From Amycolatopsis methanolica 239 (GTDB lineage: Bacteria; Actinomycetota; Actinomycetes; Mycobacteriales; Pseudonocardiaceae), in assembly GCF_000739085.1 (NCBI RefSeq), contig NZ_CP009110.1:2418001-2482000 (forward strand): 64,000 bases of DNA, given 5' to 3'. The position numbers and the translations under genes were made by a program. Shown piece after piece: positions 34,783 to 43,198 of this stretch. Numbering within the stretch: position 1 is the stretch's first letter; every line of letters begins with the position of its first letter. The notes beneath the pieces were generated by a model. That model made no database searches. It worked only from the letters and a program-made list of their open reading frames with translations, and had not been told where the DNA came from.

Positions 34783-35555
34783 GCGAGACCATGACCGACT
34801 ACACCACGTTGTTCCGGCTCGACGGCAAGCGCGCGCTGCTGATCGGCGCCGGCGGTATCGGCCGCGAGGCCGCGCTCGCGCTCGCCGCCCACGGCGCCGA
34901 GGTGATCTGCGCCGACAAGGACCCGCTCACCGCGAAGGCGACCGCGGCCGACACCGGCGGCGAAGCCCTCGAACTCGACATCACCGACGCGGCGGCCGTG
35001 CACCGGGCCGCCCGCGAACTCGGGGACCTCGACGTCGTGGTCCTCACCGCGGCGACGAACGTGCGCAAGGGGATCCTCGACTACGCGCCGGAGGAGTTCG
35101 ACCGCGTGGTCGCGCTCAACCTGAAAGCGACCTTCACCGTGCTGCAGGCGTTCGGCCGCGGGATGGTGGAGCGCGGCACCGGCAGCATCGTGGTCTTCTC
35201 CTCGGTGCGCGGGTTCGTCGTCGAACCCGGCCAGTCGGTTTACGCCGCCACCAAGGCCGGCGCGATCCAGCTGGTCAAGACCGCGGCCGCCGAGTTCGGC
35301 GCAGCCGGCGTCCGCGTCAACGCCATCGCCCCCGGCGTGGTGGAAACCCCGCTGACCGACCAGATCAAGAACGACCCCGGCTGGTACCGGGCCTACGCCA
35401 CCAAAGGCGCGCTGGGCCGCTGGTCGAAGCCCACCGAACTGGCCGGAGCCGTCGTATTCCTGGCCTCCGACGCGGCAGGTTACGTCACCGGATCGACCGT
35501 CATGGTCGACGGTGGCTGGACGGCCGTCGACGGACGTTTCACCCCACCGGCCTGA
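34779..35555 (+). CDS. Short-chain dehydrogenase/reductase
   Basis: 258-residue classical SDR. The cofactor loop is slightly unusual (LIGAGGIGREAALALAAHG, GxGGIG instead of GxxxGIG), the NAD-adenine acidic residue CADKD suggests NAD preference, and the catalytic set is visible: FSSVRGF serine, YAATK tyrosine/lysine, followed by VNAIAPGVVETPLTD. ATGA overlap with the aldehyde dehydrogenase gene indicates coupling. Sugar-acid or hydroxy-acid oxidation is plausible, not proven. Confidence 0.92.
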   Translation: MSETMTDYTTLFRLDGKRALLIGAGGIGREAALALAAHGAEVICADKDPLTAKATAADTGGEALELDITDAAAVHRAARELGDLDVVVLTAATNVRKGILDYAPEEFDRVVALNLKATFTVLQAFGRGMVERGTGSIVVFSSVRGFVVEPGQSVYAATKAGAIQLVKTAAAEFGAAGVRVNAIAPGVVETPLTDQIKNDPGWYRAYATKGALGRWSKPTELAGAVVFLASDAAGYVTGSTVMVDGGWTAVDGRFTPPA

Positions 35556-35577
35556 CCCCTGACCCCCGGGAGAACCC

Positions 35578-36942
35578 ATGTCCGGCAACACCGGCGTTGC
35601 CGACCACGACGAGCTCGCGCGGACCACCCTGCGCAAGGTCACGTGGCGGCTCGGCGTTCTGCTGTTCTTCGTCTACGTCCTCAACTACCTCGACCGCACC
35701 AACATCTCCATCGCGAAGCTGAAGATGCAGCCGGACATCGCCCTGAGCGAAACGGCTTTCGGCCTTGGCGCGGGGTTGTTCTTCGTCGGCTACGTGCTGT
35801 TCGAAGTGCCCAGCAACATGATCCTCTACCGCGTCGGCGCCCGGTACTGGATCGCCCGCATCATGTTCACCTGGGGCCTGGTGTCGATGGCGATGTTCCT
35901 GGTCCGCGACGAGTGGAGCTTCTACGCGCTGCGGTTCCTCCTGGGTGTCGCCGAAGCCGGCCTGGTGCCCGGCGTGATCCTCTACCTCAGCCAGTGGGTT
36001 CCCGCGGTGCGGCGGGCACGGTTGATCAGCGTTTTCTACGTCGCCGTGCCGGTGTCGACGGTCATCGGCGCGCCGCTGTCCAGCTGGCTCATGGGGTTCC
36101 CGCCGTGGGGCCTGACCGGCTGGCAGTTCATGTTCCTGGTCGAAGGTTTCCCGTGCCTGGTCATGGCGTTCGTGGTGGTGCGGTTCCTGACGGACAAGCC
36201 CGCGCAGGCGACGTGGCTCAGCGAGCGGCAGCGCGCGTGGCTGATCGCGGAGCTGGACCGGGAGGAGAAGGCCAACTCCGCGGGCGGGCACCGCGCCGGC
36301 TCGCTGCGTGCCGCGGTGCGCGACCGGGGTGTGCTGGGCATGTCGTTCGCGTTCTTCGCGATGATCATCCCGCTGTACGCGATGGCGTTCTTCCTCCCGA
36401 CGATCGTCCGGCAGATGGGATCGTTCAGCACCGCGCAGATCGGCTGGCTCACCGCGATCCCGTACGCGTTCGCCGCGCTCGCGATGTGGTTGCTGGCGCG
36501 CAATTCCGACCGCACCGGGGAACGCACTCGCCACTACGTGGTGCCCGCGCTGGCCGGTGTCGCCGGGCTCGTGCTCGGCGCGCTGAGCCTCACCGGGTCC
36601 CCGTTGCTGGCGCTGACCGGGTTCACACTCGCCGCGATCGGCTGCATCTCCACCCTGCCGGTGTTCTGGGCGCACGCGCCCTACCTGCTCAGCGGCCCGG
36701 CGACGGCCACCGGCATCGCGTTCATCACCGCGGTCGGCAACCTCGCCGGATTCGTCTCGCCGTACATGGTCGCCCTGATCAAGGGTGACGGGCCTGGGCA
36801 GGGCAACAGCAGCGCGGCGGTGCTGGTGACCGCGGTGTTCCTGACCGGCGCCGCTGTGACGATGGCGGGGGTCGGGCGCCGGATCCGCAGGCGCTCGGGC
36901 GTGGCCGCGGCCACCCCGGCGGCGGAGACGACCGGTGGCTGA
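35578..36942 (+). CDS. MFS transporter, anion:cation symporter type
   Basis: 454 residues with 12 predicted helices. The ACS-family (tartrate/4-hydroxyphenylacetate/glucarate type) N-terminus is clear: LLFFVYVLNYLDRTNISIAKLKMQPDI, then FFVGYVLFEVPSNMILYRVGARYWIARIMFTWG and GVAEAGLVPGVILYLSQWVP. Such carriers import organic acids with protons. Ribosome site GGGAGAACCC, 22 bases after the SDR stop, so it is part of the operon and likely imports its substrate. Confidence 0.92.
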   Translation: MSGNTGVADHDELARTTLRKVTWRLGVLLFFVYVLNYLDRTNISIAKLKMQPDIALSETAFGLGAGLFFVGYVLFEVPSNMILYRVGARYWIARIMFTWGLVSMAMFLVRDEWSFYALRFLLGVAEAGLVPGVILYLSQWVPAVRRARLISVFYVAVPVSTVIGAPLSSWLMGFPPWGLTGWQFMFLVEGFPCLVMAFVVVRFLTDKPAQATWLSERQRAWLIAELDREEKANSAGGHRAGSLRAAVRDRGVLGMSFAFFAMIIPLYAMAFFLPTIVRQMGSFSTAQIGWLTAIPYAFAALAMWLLARNSDRTGERTRHYVVPALAGVAGLVLGALSLTGSPLLALTGFTLAAIGCISTLPVFWAHAPYLLSGPATATGIAFITAVGNLAGFVSPYMVALIKGDGPGQGNSSAAVLVTAVFLTGAAVTMAGVGRRIRRRSGVAAATPAAETTGG

Positions 36943-37171
36943 CCGGACTGTCATCGGCCTGATCGGCGCGGGCAAGGCGGTCGCCGATGCGCCGCATCGC
37001 GGACGCGGTGACGCCAACCACCAAGGATCGGCTCGGGCAAGGCCGGCTGGCACGCTCGCCGGCCAGGCGAGCCGCCCTGCCGCACCTCGCCGGGATTCCT
37101 GTCCCACGGGGACACCGGCGCCACCGGGCCGGTGGCGCGCGGCGACATCGGAACCGTCCGCGAACACCTGA
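36935..37171 (+). pseudogene. Remnant of a Rossmann/DUF2520-like dehydrogenase
   Basis: Begins at a GTG overlapping the MFS stop with a good dinucleotide-binding start (ADRTVIGLIGAGKA), but loses the frame within 25 residues. In another frame near 37099-37165, HGDTGATGPVARGDIGTVREHLT resembles the LTGPxARGD-x-TV segment of Rossmann-DUF2520-type proteins. The two ends of a gene with its middle removed are the simplest reading. The rest of 36943-37277 has no other recognisable content. Confidence 0.4.
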
Positions 37172-37277
37172 CCAACCCCTGCCACCGGTCGGCGTGGCCC
37201 GCGACTGCCACGAGCGGTCCCGGGCGGCGCCGACCGGCCTGACCCCTCGCCACCCCGACCGGTTGACGGAGAGCCCA

Positions 37278-40200
37278 GTGACCACCCAGACCACCACCGT
37301 GTCCCTCGACGACAAGTACACCGCCGACCGCGGGCGGGTCCTGCTGTCCGGGATCCAGGCCCTGGTGCGCTTGACGCTCGAACAGCGCCGCCTGGACAAC
37401 TCCCGCGGGCTGCCCACCCGCGTGTTCGTCTCCGGCTACCAGGGCTCGCCGCTGGGCGGGGTGGACCTGGAGATGGGCCGGGCCGCACGGTTCCTCGACC
37501 CGGCGGGGGTGGTGTTCCGGCCGGGTGTCAACGAAGAGCTCGCCGCGACCGCCGTCGCCGGCACGCAGCTGCTCGACCAGCTGCCGGGGCGGCGGCACGA
37601 GGGTGTCACCGGGTTCTGGTACGGCAAGAACCCCGGCCTGGACCGGGCCGCGGACGCGATCCGGCACGGCAACATCTCGGGCACCGCGCCGCTCGGCGGG
37701 GCGGTCGCCTGGATCGGCGACGACCCGGCGAGCAAGTCCTCGACGGTGCCGAGTTCGTGCGAGCCGATGATGCAGAGCCTGTCCATGCCGCTGCTCGCAC
37801 CCGGCTCGGTGGCCGAGATCGTCGAGTTCGGGCTGCACGCGGTCGCGTTGTCCCGCGCGAGCGGGTTGTGGGCCGGGCTGAAGATCGTGGCCGACATCGC
37901 CGACGCCTCCGCGACCGTGGACGTGGGCGACCTGCGCGCCGGCATCCCTGAACCAGCCCGCCGCGAGCGCGGCCCGCTGCCCACGCTCCTCGGCCCGGCG
38001 GCGCTGGACGCCGAATTCGACCTGCTCACGCGACGGCTGGACCTCGCCCGCGCCTATGCCCGCGACGCCCGGCTCAACCGGGTCGTGTTCTCCGCCGCTT
38101 CCGCCCGCCTGGGCGTTCTCGCCTCCGGCACCGGGTTCGCCGTCCTGCAGCGCGCCCTCGACGACCTCGGGTTCGACGAAGCGGCGATGGACGCGCTCGG
38201 GCTCCGGCTGATCCGGCTCGCCATGCCCTTCCCCCTCGACGACCCGGAGCTGGTCCGGCTGACCGACGGGCTGGAGGAGGTGCTCGTCGTGGAGGACAAG
38301 GTGCCCTTCCTGGAAGGCCACCTGAAGGAGGCGCTGTACCGGCGGCCAGGCGCGCCGAACGTGGTCGGCCGGCGCGACGAGACCGGGCGGCCGTTGCTGA
38401 CCGCGCGGGGACAGCTCGGCGCGGAGGACGTCGCCCAGGCCGTGGCCGCCCGCATCACCGCGGTGATCGGGCCGGACCGGCTGCCGCCCGCCGCGGTCGC
38501 CCACCTGGCCGCGATCGCGCCCCGGCGGCCCGCGCGCATCGGCGTGCCGCTGGCCGCCGGCAAGCGCACGCCGTACTTCTGCTCGGGCTGCCCGCACAAC
38601 ACCTCCACCCGCGCCGCCGACGACACGCTCGTGGGCGCCGGCATCGGGTGCCACGTCATGATCACCCTCGACGGCGCGGGCCGCGGCAGGCAGATCGGCC
38701 TGACCCAGATGGGCGGGGAGGGCGCCCAGTGGATCGGGCTGGCGCCGTTCACCGGCGACCGGCACTTCGTGCAGAACCTCGGCGACGGCACCTTCCACCA
38801 CTCGGGTTCGCTGGCGATCCGCGCCGCGGTCGCCGGTGGTGTCACCATGACCTACAAGCTGCTCTACAACGACGCCGTCGCGATGACCGGTGGCCAGCAG
38901 CTGATCGGGCGGCTGTCGGTCCCCGAGATCACCCGGCTGCTCGCCACCGAGGGCGTGCGGCGCATCGTGATCACCACCGACGACCCCGGCAAGTACCGGG
39001 GCGTGGCGCTCGACCCGATCGCGTCCGTCCGCCACCGGGACGACTTCGCCGAGGCCGAAGCCGAACTGGCCGCCGTCGACGGCGTCACCGTGCTGATCCA
39101 CGACGACCAGTGCGCAGCCGAAGAGCGGCGGCTGCGCAAGCGCGGCAAACTGCCCACGCCCGCCGAAAAAGTCGTGATCAACGAGCGGGTGTGCGAGGGC
39201 TGCGGTGACTGCGGCGACGTGTCCACCTGCCTGTCGGTGCAGCCCGTGGACACCGAGTTCGGCCGCAAGACCCGCATCCACCAGGCCTCCTGCAACTCCG
39301 ACTTCTCCTGCCTGAAGGGCGACTGCCCGTCGTTCCTGCTCGTCGAACCGGGCGCCCAGCGCGAACCGCTCCCGGGACAACCGCCCGTGGCGCTCGTCGA
39401 GCCGGAGCCGAAGGTCACCGGCACCGAGACACTGCTGCGGATGCCCGGCATCGGCGGCTCCGGCGTGGTGACCGTCTCGCAGATCCTGCAGATGGCCGCG
39501 CACCTGGACGGCAAGTTCGCCGCCGGTCTCGAGCAGACCGGTCTCGCGCAGAAGGGCGGGCCGGTCACCTCCGACGTCCGGATCGGCAAGCAACCGGTGC
39601 GCGGTTCGCTGCGCGCGTCGCGCTCCACAGTGGACGTCCTGATCGGCTTCGACCTGCTCGGCGCGGCCGACGAGTCCACTTTGGCCACAGCCCGCGGCGA
39701 CCGCACCATCGCGGTCCTGAACACCTCCGTGGTGCCGACCGCGGCGATGGTGACCAATCGCGTCGCCGTGCCGGGGAGCGTCGACGACCTGCTCGCGCGG
39801 ATCGCCGAGGCCACCACGCCGGAGGCGAACCTGCACCTGGACGCGCAGCGTCTCGCCGAATCGCTGTTCGCCGACCACATGCCCGCCAACATGCTGCTCG
39901 TCGGCGCCGCCTACCAGCACGGCTGCATCCCCGTCGCCGCGGCGGCGATCGAGCAGGCCATCCGGCTCAACGGCGCGGCGGTGGAGAAGACCCTGGCCGC
40001 GTTCCGCTGGGGACGCGCCGCCGTCCTCGACCCGGCGGCGGTGTTCGCCGCGGCGGGCGCCAGCCCGGAGCCGGCGGATGCCGGGTTCGAAGCGGCGCTC
40101 GCCACCCGGATCGCCGACCTCACCGGCTACCAGAACGAGGCCTTCGCCCGCGCCTACGCCGAAGAGGTGCACCGCGTCGTGGAGATCGCGGAAGCCCGCG

Positions 40201-40730
40201 CCGGCGACGTCGCCGCCGAGCGAGTCGGGCTCGCTTACGCGCGTGGTCTGCACAAGCTCCTGGCGTACAAGGACGAGTGCGAGGTCGCCCGCCTCCACCT
40301 CGACCCGGTGGAGAAAGCGCGGCGGGAGGCCGAGTTCGAGCCGGACGCGAAGGTGTCGGTGATGCTGCACCCGCCGGTGCTGCGGGCGCTGGGGATGAAG
40401 CGGAAGATCCGCCTGCGTGGCCGCACCGCCGAGCTGACCTTCCGCGGCCTCCGCGCGGCCAGGAAGCTGCGGCACACGCCGTTCGACGTGTTCGGCTACG
40501 CCGCGGTGCGCAAGACCGAGCGGCAGCTCGTCGGCGAGTACCAGGCCCTGGTGCGGGACGCGCTGACCCACCTGACCCCGGCGACGCTGGACGCGGTGTG
40601 CGAGATCGTCGCGCTGCCCGACCTGGTGCGCGGCTACGAGGACATCAAGCTCGCCAACGTGGTGAAGTTCCGGGCCCGCGCACGTGACCTCCTGGCCGGC
40701 CTGTCGGAGGGAGCGATGTGCGACCAGTAG
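37278..40730 (+). CDS. Fused indolepyruvate ferredoxin oxidoreductase (IorA-IorB type)
   Basis: 1150 residues, the full length of the large aerobic fused 2-oxoacid:acceptor oxidoreductases. The N-terminal Pyr part contains RVFVSGYQGSPLGGVDLE; the TPP-binding PP part contains YFCSGCPHNTSTRAAD, GIGCHVM and GDGTFHHSGSLAIRAAVAGG; a cysteine cluster for an Fe-S centre (VCEGCGDCGDVSTCL, CNSDFSCLKGDCPSF) follows; and the C-terminal gamma domain starts at LLRMPGIGGSGVVTVSQIL. It would decarboxylate aryl or branched 2-oxo acids to acyl-CoA. GTG start with GGAGAG. The last codons overlap the ACT gene. Confidence 0.93.
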   Translation: MTTQTTTVSLDDKYTADRGRVLLSGIQALVRLTLEQRRLDNSRGLPTRVFVSGYQGSPLGGVDLEMGRAARFLDPAGVVFRPGVNEELAATAVAGTQLLDQLPGRRHEGVTGFWYGKNPGLDRAADAIRHGNISGTAPLGGAVAWIGDDPASKSSTVPSSCEPMMQSLSMPLLAPGSVAEIVEFGLHAVALSRASGLWAGLKIVADIADASATVDVGDLRAGIPEPARRERGPLPTLLGPAALDAEFDLLTRRLDLARAYARDARLNRVVFSAASARLGVLASGTGFAVLQRALDDLGFDEAAMDALGLRLIRLAMPFPLDDPELVRLTDGLEEVLVVEDKVPFLEGHLKEALYRRPGAPNVVGRRDETGRPLLTARGQLGAEDVAQAVAARITAVIGPDRLPPAAVAHLAAIAPRRPARIGVPLAAGKRTPYFCSGCPHNTSTRAADDTLVGAGIGCHVMITLDGAGRGRQIGLTQMGGEGAQWIGLAPFTGDRHFVQNLGDGTFHHSGSLAIRAAVAGGVTMTYKLLYNDAVAMTGGQQLIGRLSVPEITRLLATEGVRRIVITTDDPGKYRGVALDPIASVRHRDDFAEAEAELAAVDGVTVLIHDDQCAAEERRLRKRGKLPTPAEKVVINERVCEGCGDCGDVSTCLSVQPVDTEFGRKTRIHQASCNSDFSCLKGDCPSFLLVEPGAQREPLPGQPPVALVEPEPKVTGTETLLRMPGIGGSGVVTVSQILQMAAHLDGKFAAGLEQTGLAQKGGPVTSDVRIGKQPVRGSLRASRSTVDVLIGFDLLGAADESTLATARGDRTIAVLNTSVVPTAAMVTNRVAVPGSVDDLLARIAEATTPEANLHLDAQRLAESLFADHMPANMLLVGAAYQHGCIPVAAAAIEQAIRLNGAAVEKTLAAFRWGRAAVLDPAAVFAAAGASPEPADAGFEAALATRIADLTGYQNEAFARAYAEEVHRVVEIAEARAGDVAAERVGLAYARGLHKLLAYKDECEVARLHLDPVEKARREAEFEPDAKVSVMLHPPVLRALGMKRKIRLRGRTAELTFRGLRAARKLRHTPFDVFGYAAVRKTERQLVGEYQALVRDALTHLTPATLDAVCEIVALPDLVRGYEDIKLANVVKFRARARDLLAGLSEGAMCDQ

Positions 40731-41272
40731 CCCCGTGCTCGGCGGTGCTGCGGCTCGACGTCATCGAGACGCCCTACGCGATCGCCCGCGTCACCTCGAT
40801 CCTGACCGCCCGGCGGTTCGACGTGCTCACCCTGGACGTCGGCGCCCCGGCCGGCGGTCGCCGCCGCATGACGGTCGAGCTGTCGGCCGGGGACGACCTC
40901 GAAGTGCGCCGGGCGGTGAAGTACCTGCACCGCTCGCCCGACGTCCTCAAGGTCGTCCACCTGCCCGACGAGGAGTCGCACGCCCGGCGCGCCGCGTTCG
41001 TGGTGATCGACGCGCCTGCCCACCGGCTGCCCGAGGTCGTCACCGTCGCCCAGGCGATGTCGGCCGAGATCGTCGAGGCGGGCCACGGCCGCTGCACGTT
41101 GTTCCTGGCCGCCGAGCCGGACCGGGTCGCCGAGCTCGTGACCGCCCTCGGCGGGTTCCCCGTCCGCGACGTCGTGCTCTCGGCGCCCGTGCGCACCCGG
41201 ACGCTGCGCCGCGCGGGTGAGCACCGGCACGCCGGTCAGGGCACGATGCTGAACGCCCGGATCTTGCGGTAG
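40718..41272 (+). CDS. ACT-domain protein resembling acetolactate synthase small subunit
   Basis: 184 residues: an N-terminal ACT domain (LRLDVIETPYAIARVTSILTARRFDVLTLDVG, about residues 9-75) and an IlvN-C-like second half (AAFVVIDAPAHRLPEVVTVAQAMSAEIVEAG). It is far from an acetolactate synthase large subunit but overlaps the end of the fused TPP oxidoreductase gene (13 bases), with the GGAGGGA site inside that gene. A regulatory subunit sensing an amino acid for the TPP enzyme is the natural inference. The 3' end overlaps the convergent activator gene by 37 bases. Confidence 0.8.
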   Translation: MRPVAPCSAVLRLDVIETPYAIARVTSILTARRFDVLTLDVGAPAGGRRRMTVELSAGDDLEVRRAVKYLHRSPDVLKVVHLPDEESHARRAAFVVIDAPAHRLPEVVTVAQAMSAEIVEAGHGRCTLFLAAEPDRVAELVTALGGFPVRDVVLSAPVRTRTLRRAGEHRHAGQGTMLNARILR

Positions 41273-43017
41273 ATCGTCGCCCGGGACATGCCGAGGTCCG
41301 CGGCCGCGCGCTCCTTGTTGCCGTCGTTGGCCGCGAGGCTGCGCACGATCGCGTCGCGTTCCATGATCTCCAGACGCGTCAGCTGGCGCCGGGTCACGGT
41401 CCGGCATTCCGCGGGCAGGTCGTCCACCTCGATCAGGCCGGTCCGGCGCCGCCGGGAGACCTGGGCCAGGACGTCGTCGAGCTGGCGGACGTTGCCGGTC
41501 CAGGGCAGCCGCATCAGCTGCCGCAGGCACGCGTCCGACACCTCGATGTCCCGGTTGCCCGCGTGACGGGCCAGCAGGGCGGGCACGAGGCGGCGCACGT
41601 CTTCGATCCGGTGCCGCAGCGGCGGCACCTCGACCGTGTGCGCGAAGAACGGCATGAGCCAGTTGTGGATCTCCGTCCCGCGCGGGTCCTCCCCCACGGT
41701 GACCGCCACCCACGCCGGCGCGTCGTCCGGGGGAGCGCCCTGCCAGGTGGTGAACAACTCGGTGAGCCGCCGCATCCCGTCGTCGCTCAGCGTGTCGGCG
41801 TGGCGCAGGATCACCGCGGGTGAGTTTCCGCCGCTCACCTCGTCGGCGAGGGCGTGCGCCCACGCCTCGTGGTTGCCCACCGGAGCGCAGTCCAGCACGA
41901 TCTGGCGGCCCGGCGCGTGCCGGCGGGCCACGGCCTGCGCGAGGGCCGTCTTGCCCGTTCCGTTCTCGCCGGTCAGCACCAGCCAGTTCCCGCCGGTGAT
42001 GCTCGCCTCCGCCGCGGCACACGCCTGCCGCCACACCGGGCTGCTCCCGGCCAGCCCGGGCAACCGCACGTCGGCGGGACCGGCGGCGCGCCGGGGCACG
42101 GCCTGGTTCTTCACCCGGAACAGGCCGCCCACCAGGGTCGAACCGTGGTGCACCGGCCGGTACTCCAGGCGGGCGACTACACCGGACGGCAGGTCGGCCA
42201 GGACCGTGGCCGGCGTGGGCGATCCCGCGACATCGGCCGTGTGGGTGATCAGCGCCGCCCGGTCCGCCGCGTCGTACAGGTCCTGGGCGTGGTTGTTGAC
42301 CATCACCACGTCCTCGTTGACGGCCAGGATGGCGCCCGATCCGCGTCGGCAGGACGCCAGGTATTCGCGGAACAGCGCCAGCTCACGGGCCCCGGCACCG
42401 GCGAGCATCGCTTCCTCGATCCGCTTCGCGGTCGTGCGGGCGAGGGTCAGCAGCAGCGGGCCGGGCGTGCCGGTCCACGAGGTGAGATCGAGTACTCCGA
42501 CCAGGTGGCCGCGGATGGGGTGGTGGATCGGCGCGCCGGCGCATTCGAAGGCCGCCAGGCGGCTGTTGAAGTGTTCGAAGCCGGACACGAGCACGGGTTG
42601 CTGGCATTCGAGTGTCGTGCCGATCCCGTTCGTCCCGATCGACTCCTCCGCGTAACTGAACCCGGGGGCGAGGCAGATCCGGTCCAACCCGGAGTGCAGC
42701 GCGCGGTCCGGGCTGGAGCGGCTCACCACGAGCCCGTCGGCGTCGGTGAGCAGGATGGCGACCGGGTGATCGGACAGTTCGGACGTCAGGTTGTCCAGGA
42801 TCGGCTTGGCGCTGCGCAGCAGGAGGCTGTCCTCGTCACGGTCGGCGACGAAGATCGGATCGGGTTCGTCGGCGTCGATCCGGTGCTCCAGCGCGCGCCG
42901 CCACGACGCGGAAATGATCTCCCGCACGCCCGCCAGCTCGGGCACTGGACGCGACAGAAACTTCTCCCGCAGAGCGCTGACCTGCGATTCCGACCGGTGT
43001 CCTGGCCTCGTCACCAC
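41236..43017 (-). CDS. mimR: AcoR/MimR-type transcriptional activator of the monooxygenase operon
   Basis: 593 residues. GAF-like sensor region at about 60-230 (ILLTDADGLVVSRS, GFSYAEESIGTNGIGTTLE, FNSRLAAFECAGAPIHHP), an AAA-type domain from about 330 with Walker A GENGTGKT, and a C-terminal Fis-type HTH (IVRSLAANDGNKERAAADLGMSRATIYRKIRAF). The sigma-54-contact GAFTGA loop is absent, fitting actinobacteria that lack sigma-54. MimR homologues activate binuclear iron monooxygenase genes in mycobacteria. Divergent from prmA with a perfect palindrome in the shared promoter region. Confidence 0.88.
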   Translation of the reverse strand: MVTRPGHRSESQVSALREKFLSRPVPELAGVREIISASWRRALEHRIDADEPDPIFVADRDEDSLLLRSAKPILDNLTSELSDHPVAILLTDADGLVVSRSSPDRALHSGLDRICLAPGFSYAEESIGTNGIGTTLECQQPVLVSGFEHFNSRLAAFECAGAPIHHPIRGHLVGVLDLTSWTGTPGPLLLTLARTTAKRIEEAMLAGAGARELALFREYLASCRRGSGAILAVNEDVVMVNNHAQDLYDAADRAALITHTADVAGSPTPATVLADLPSGVVARLEYRPVHHGSTLVGGLFRVKNQAVPRRAAGPADVRLPGLAGSSPVWRQACAAAEASITGGNWLVLTGENGTGKTALAQAVARRHAPGRQIVLDCAPVGNHEAWAHALADEVSGGNSPAVILRHADTLSDDGMRRLTELFTTWQGAPPDDAPAWVAVTVGEDPRGTEIHNWLMPFFAHTVEVPPLRHRIEDVRRLVPALLARHAGNRDIEVSDACLRQLMRLPWTGNVRQLDDVLAQVSRRRRTGLIEVDDLPAECRTVTRRQLTRLEIMERDAIVRSLAANDGNKERAAADLGMSRATIYRKIRAFSIVP

Positions 43018-43101
43018 CGTCTCCCTTGACGTCGAGTGCTGTGGTCACTGGGCTGATCCACCCACGAAAACCCATCGTGGCGGAGATCGTGCCGTATCCC
43101 G

Positions 43102-43116
43102 GTCTCACATTGAGAC
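43102..43116. promoter_or_regulatory. GTCTCA-N3-TGAGAC palindrome upstream of prmA
   Basis: Perfect six-base dyad (spacer CAT) 83 bases before the prmA start and 85 bases from the activator start. The identical arms occur again at 52578-52592. An activator-binding site at this distance would suit an enhancer-like regulator. The rest of the 181-base region has no clear -35/-10 pair that I can assign. Confidence 0.65.
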
Positions 43117-43198
43117 AGAACTCACCTGCGATGCGCAACACACTCTCCCCCGTCAGTGACGACTGCCGGGCGGCGAGACCCGGCCCGAGGAGGCTGAA

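Noticed and set aside
36951..40571. A 1206-codon open frame antisense to the indolepyruvate oxidoreductase gene
   Set aside because: High GC keeps the antisense frame open; its translation is His/Gly/Arg/Gln-rich with no domain, while the opposite strand encodes a clear family protein.
41236..43198. A sigma-54 promoter for prmA because of the NtrC-like activator
   Set aside because: No GG-N10-GC element that stands out, the activator lacks GAFTGA, and actinobacteria lack sigma-54.
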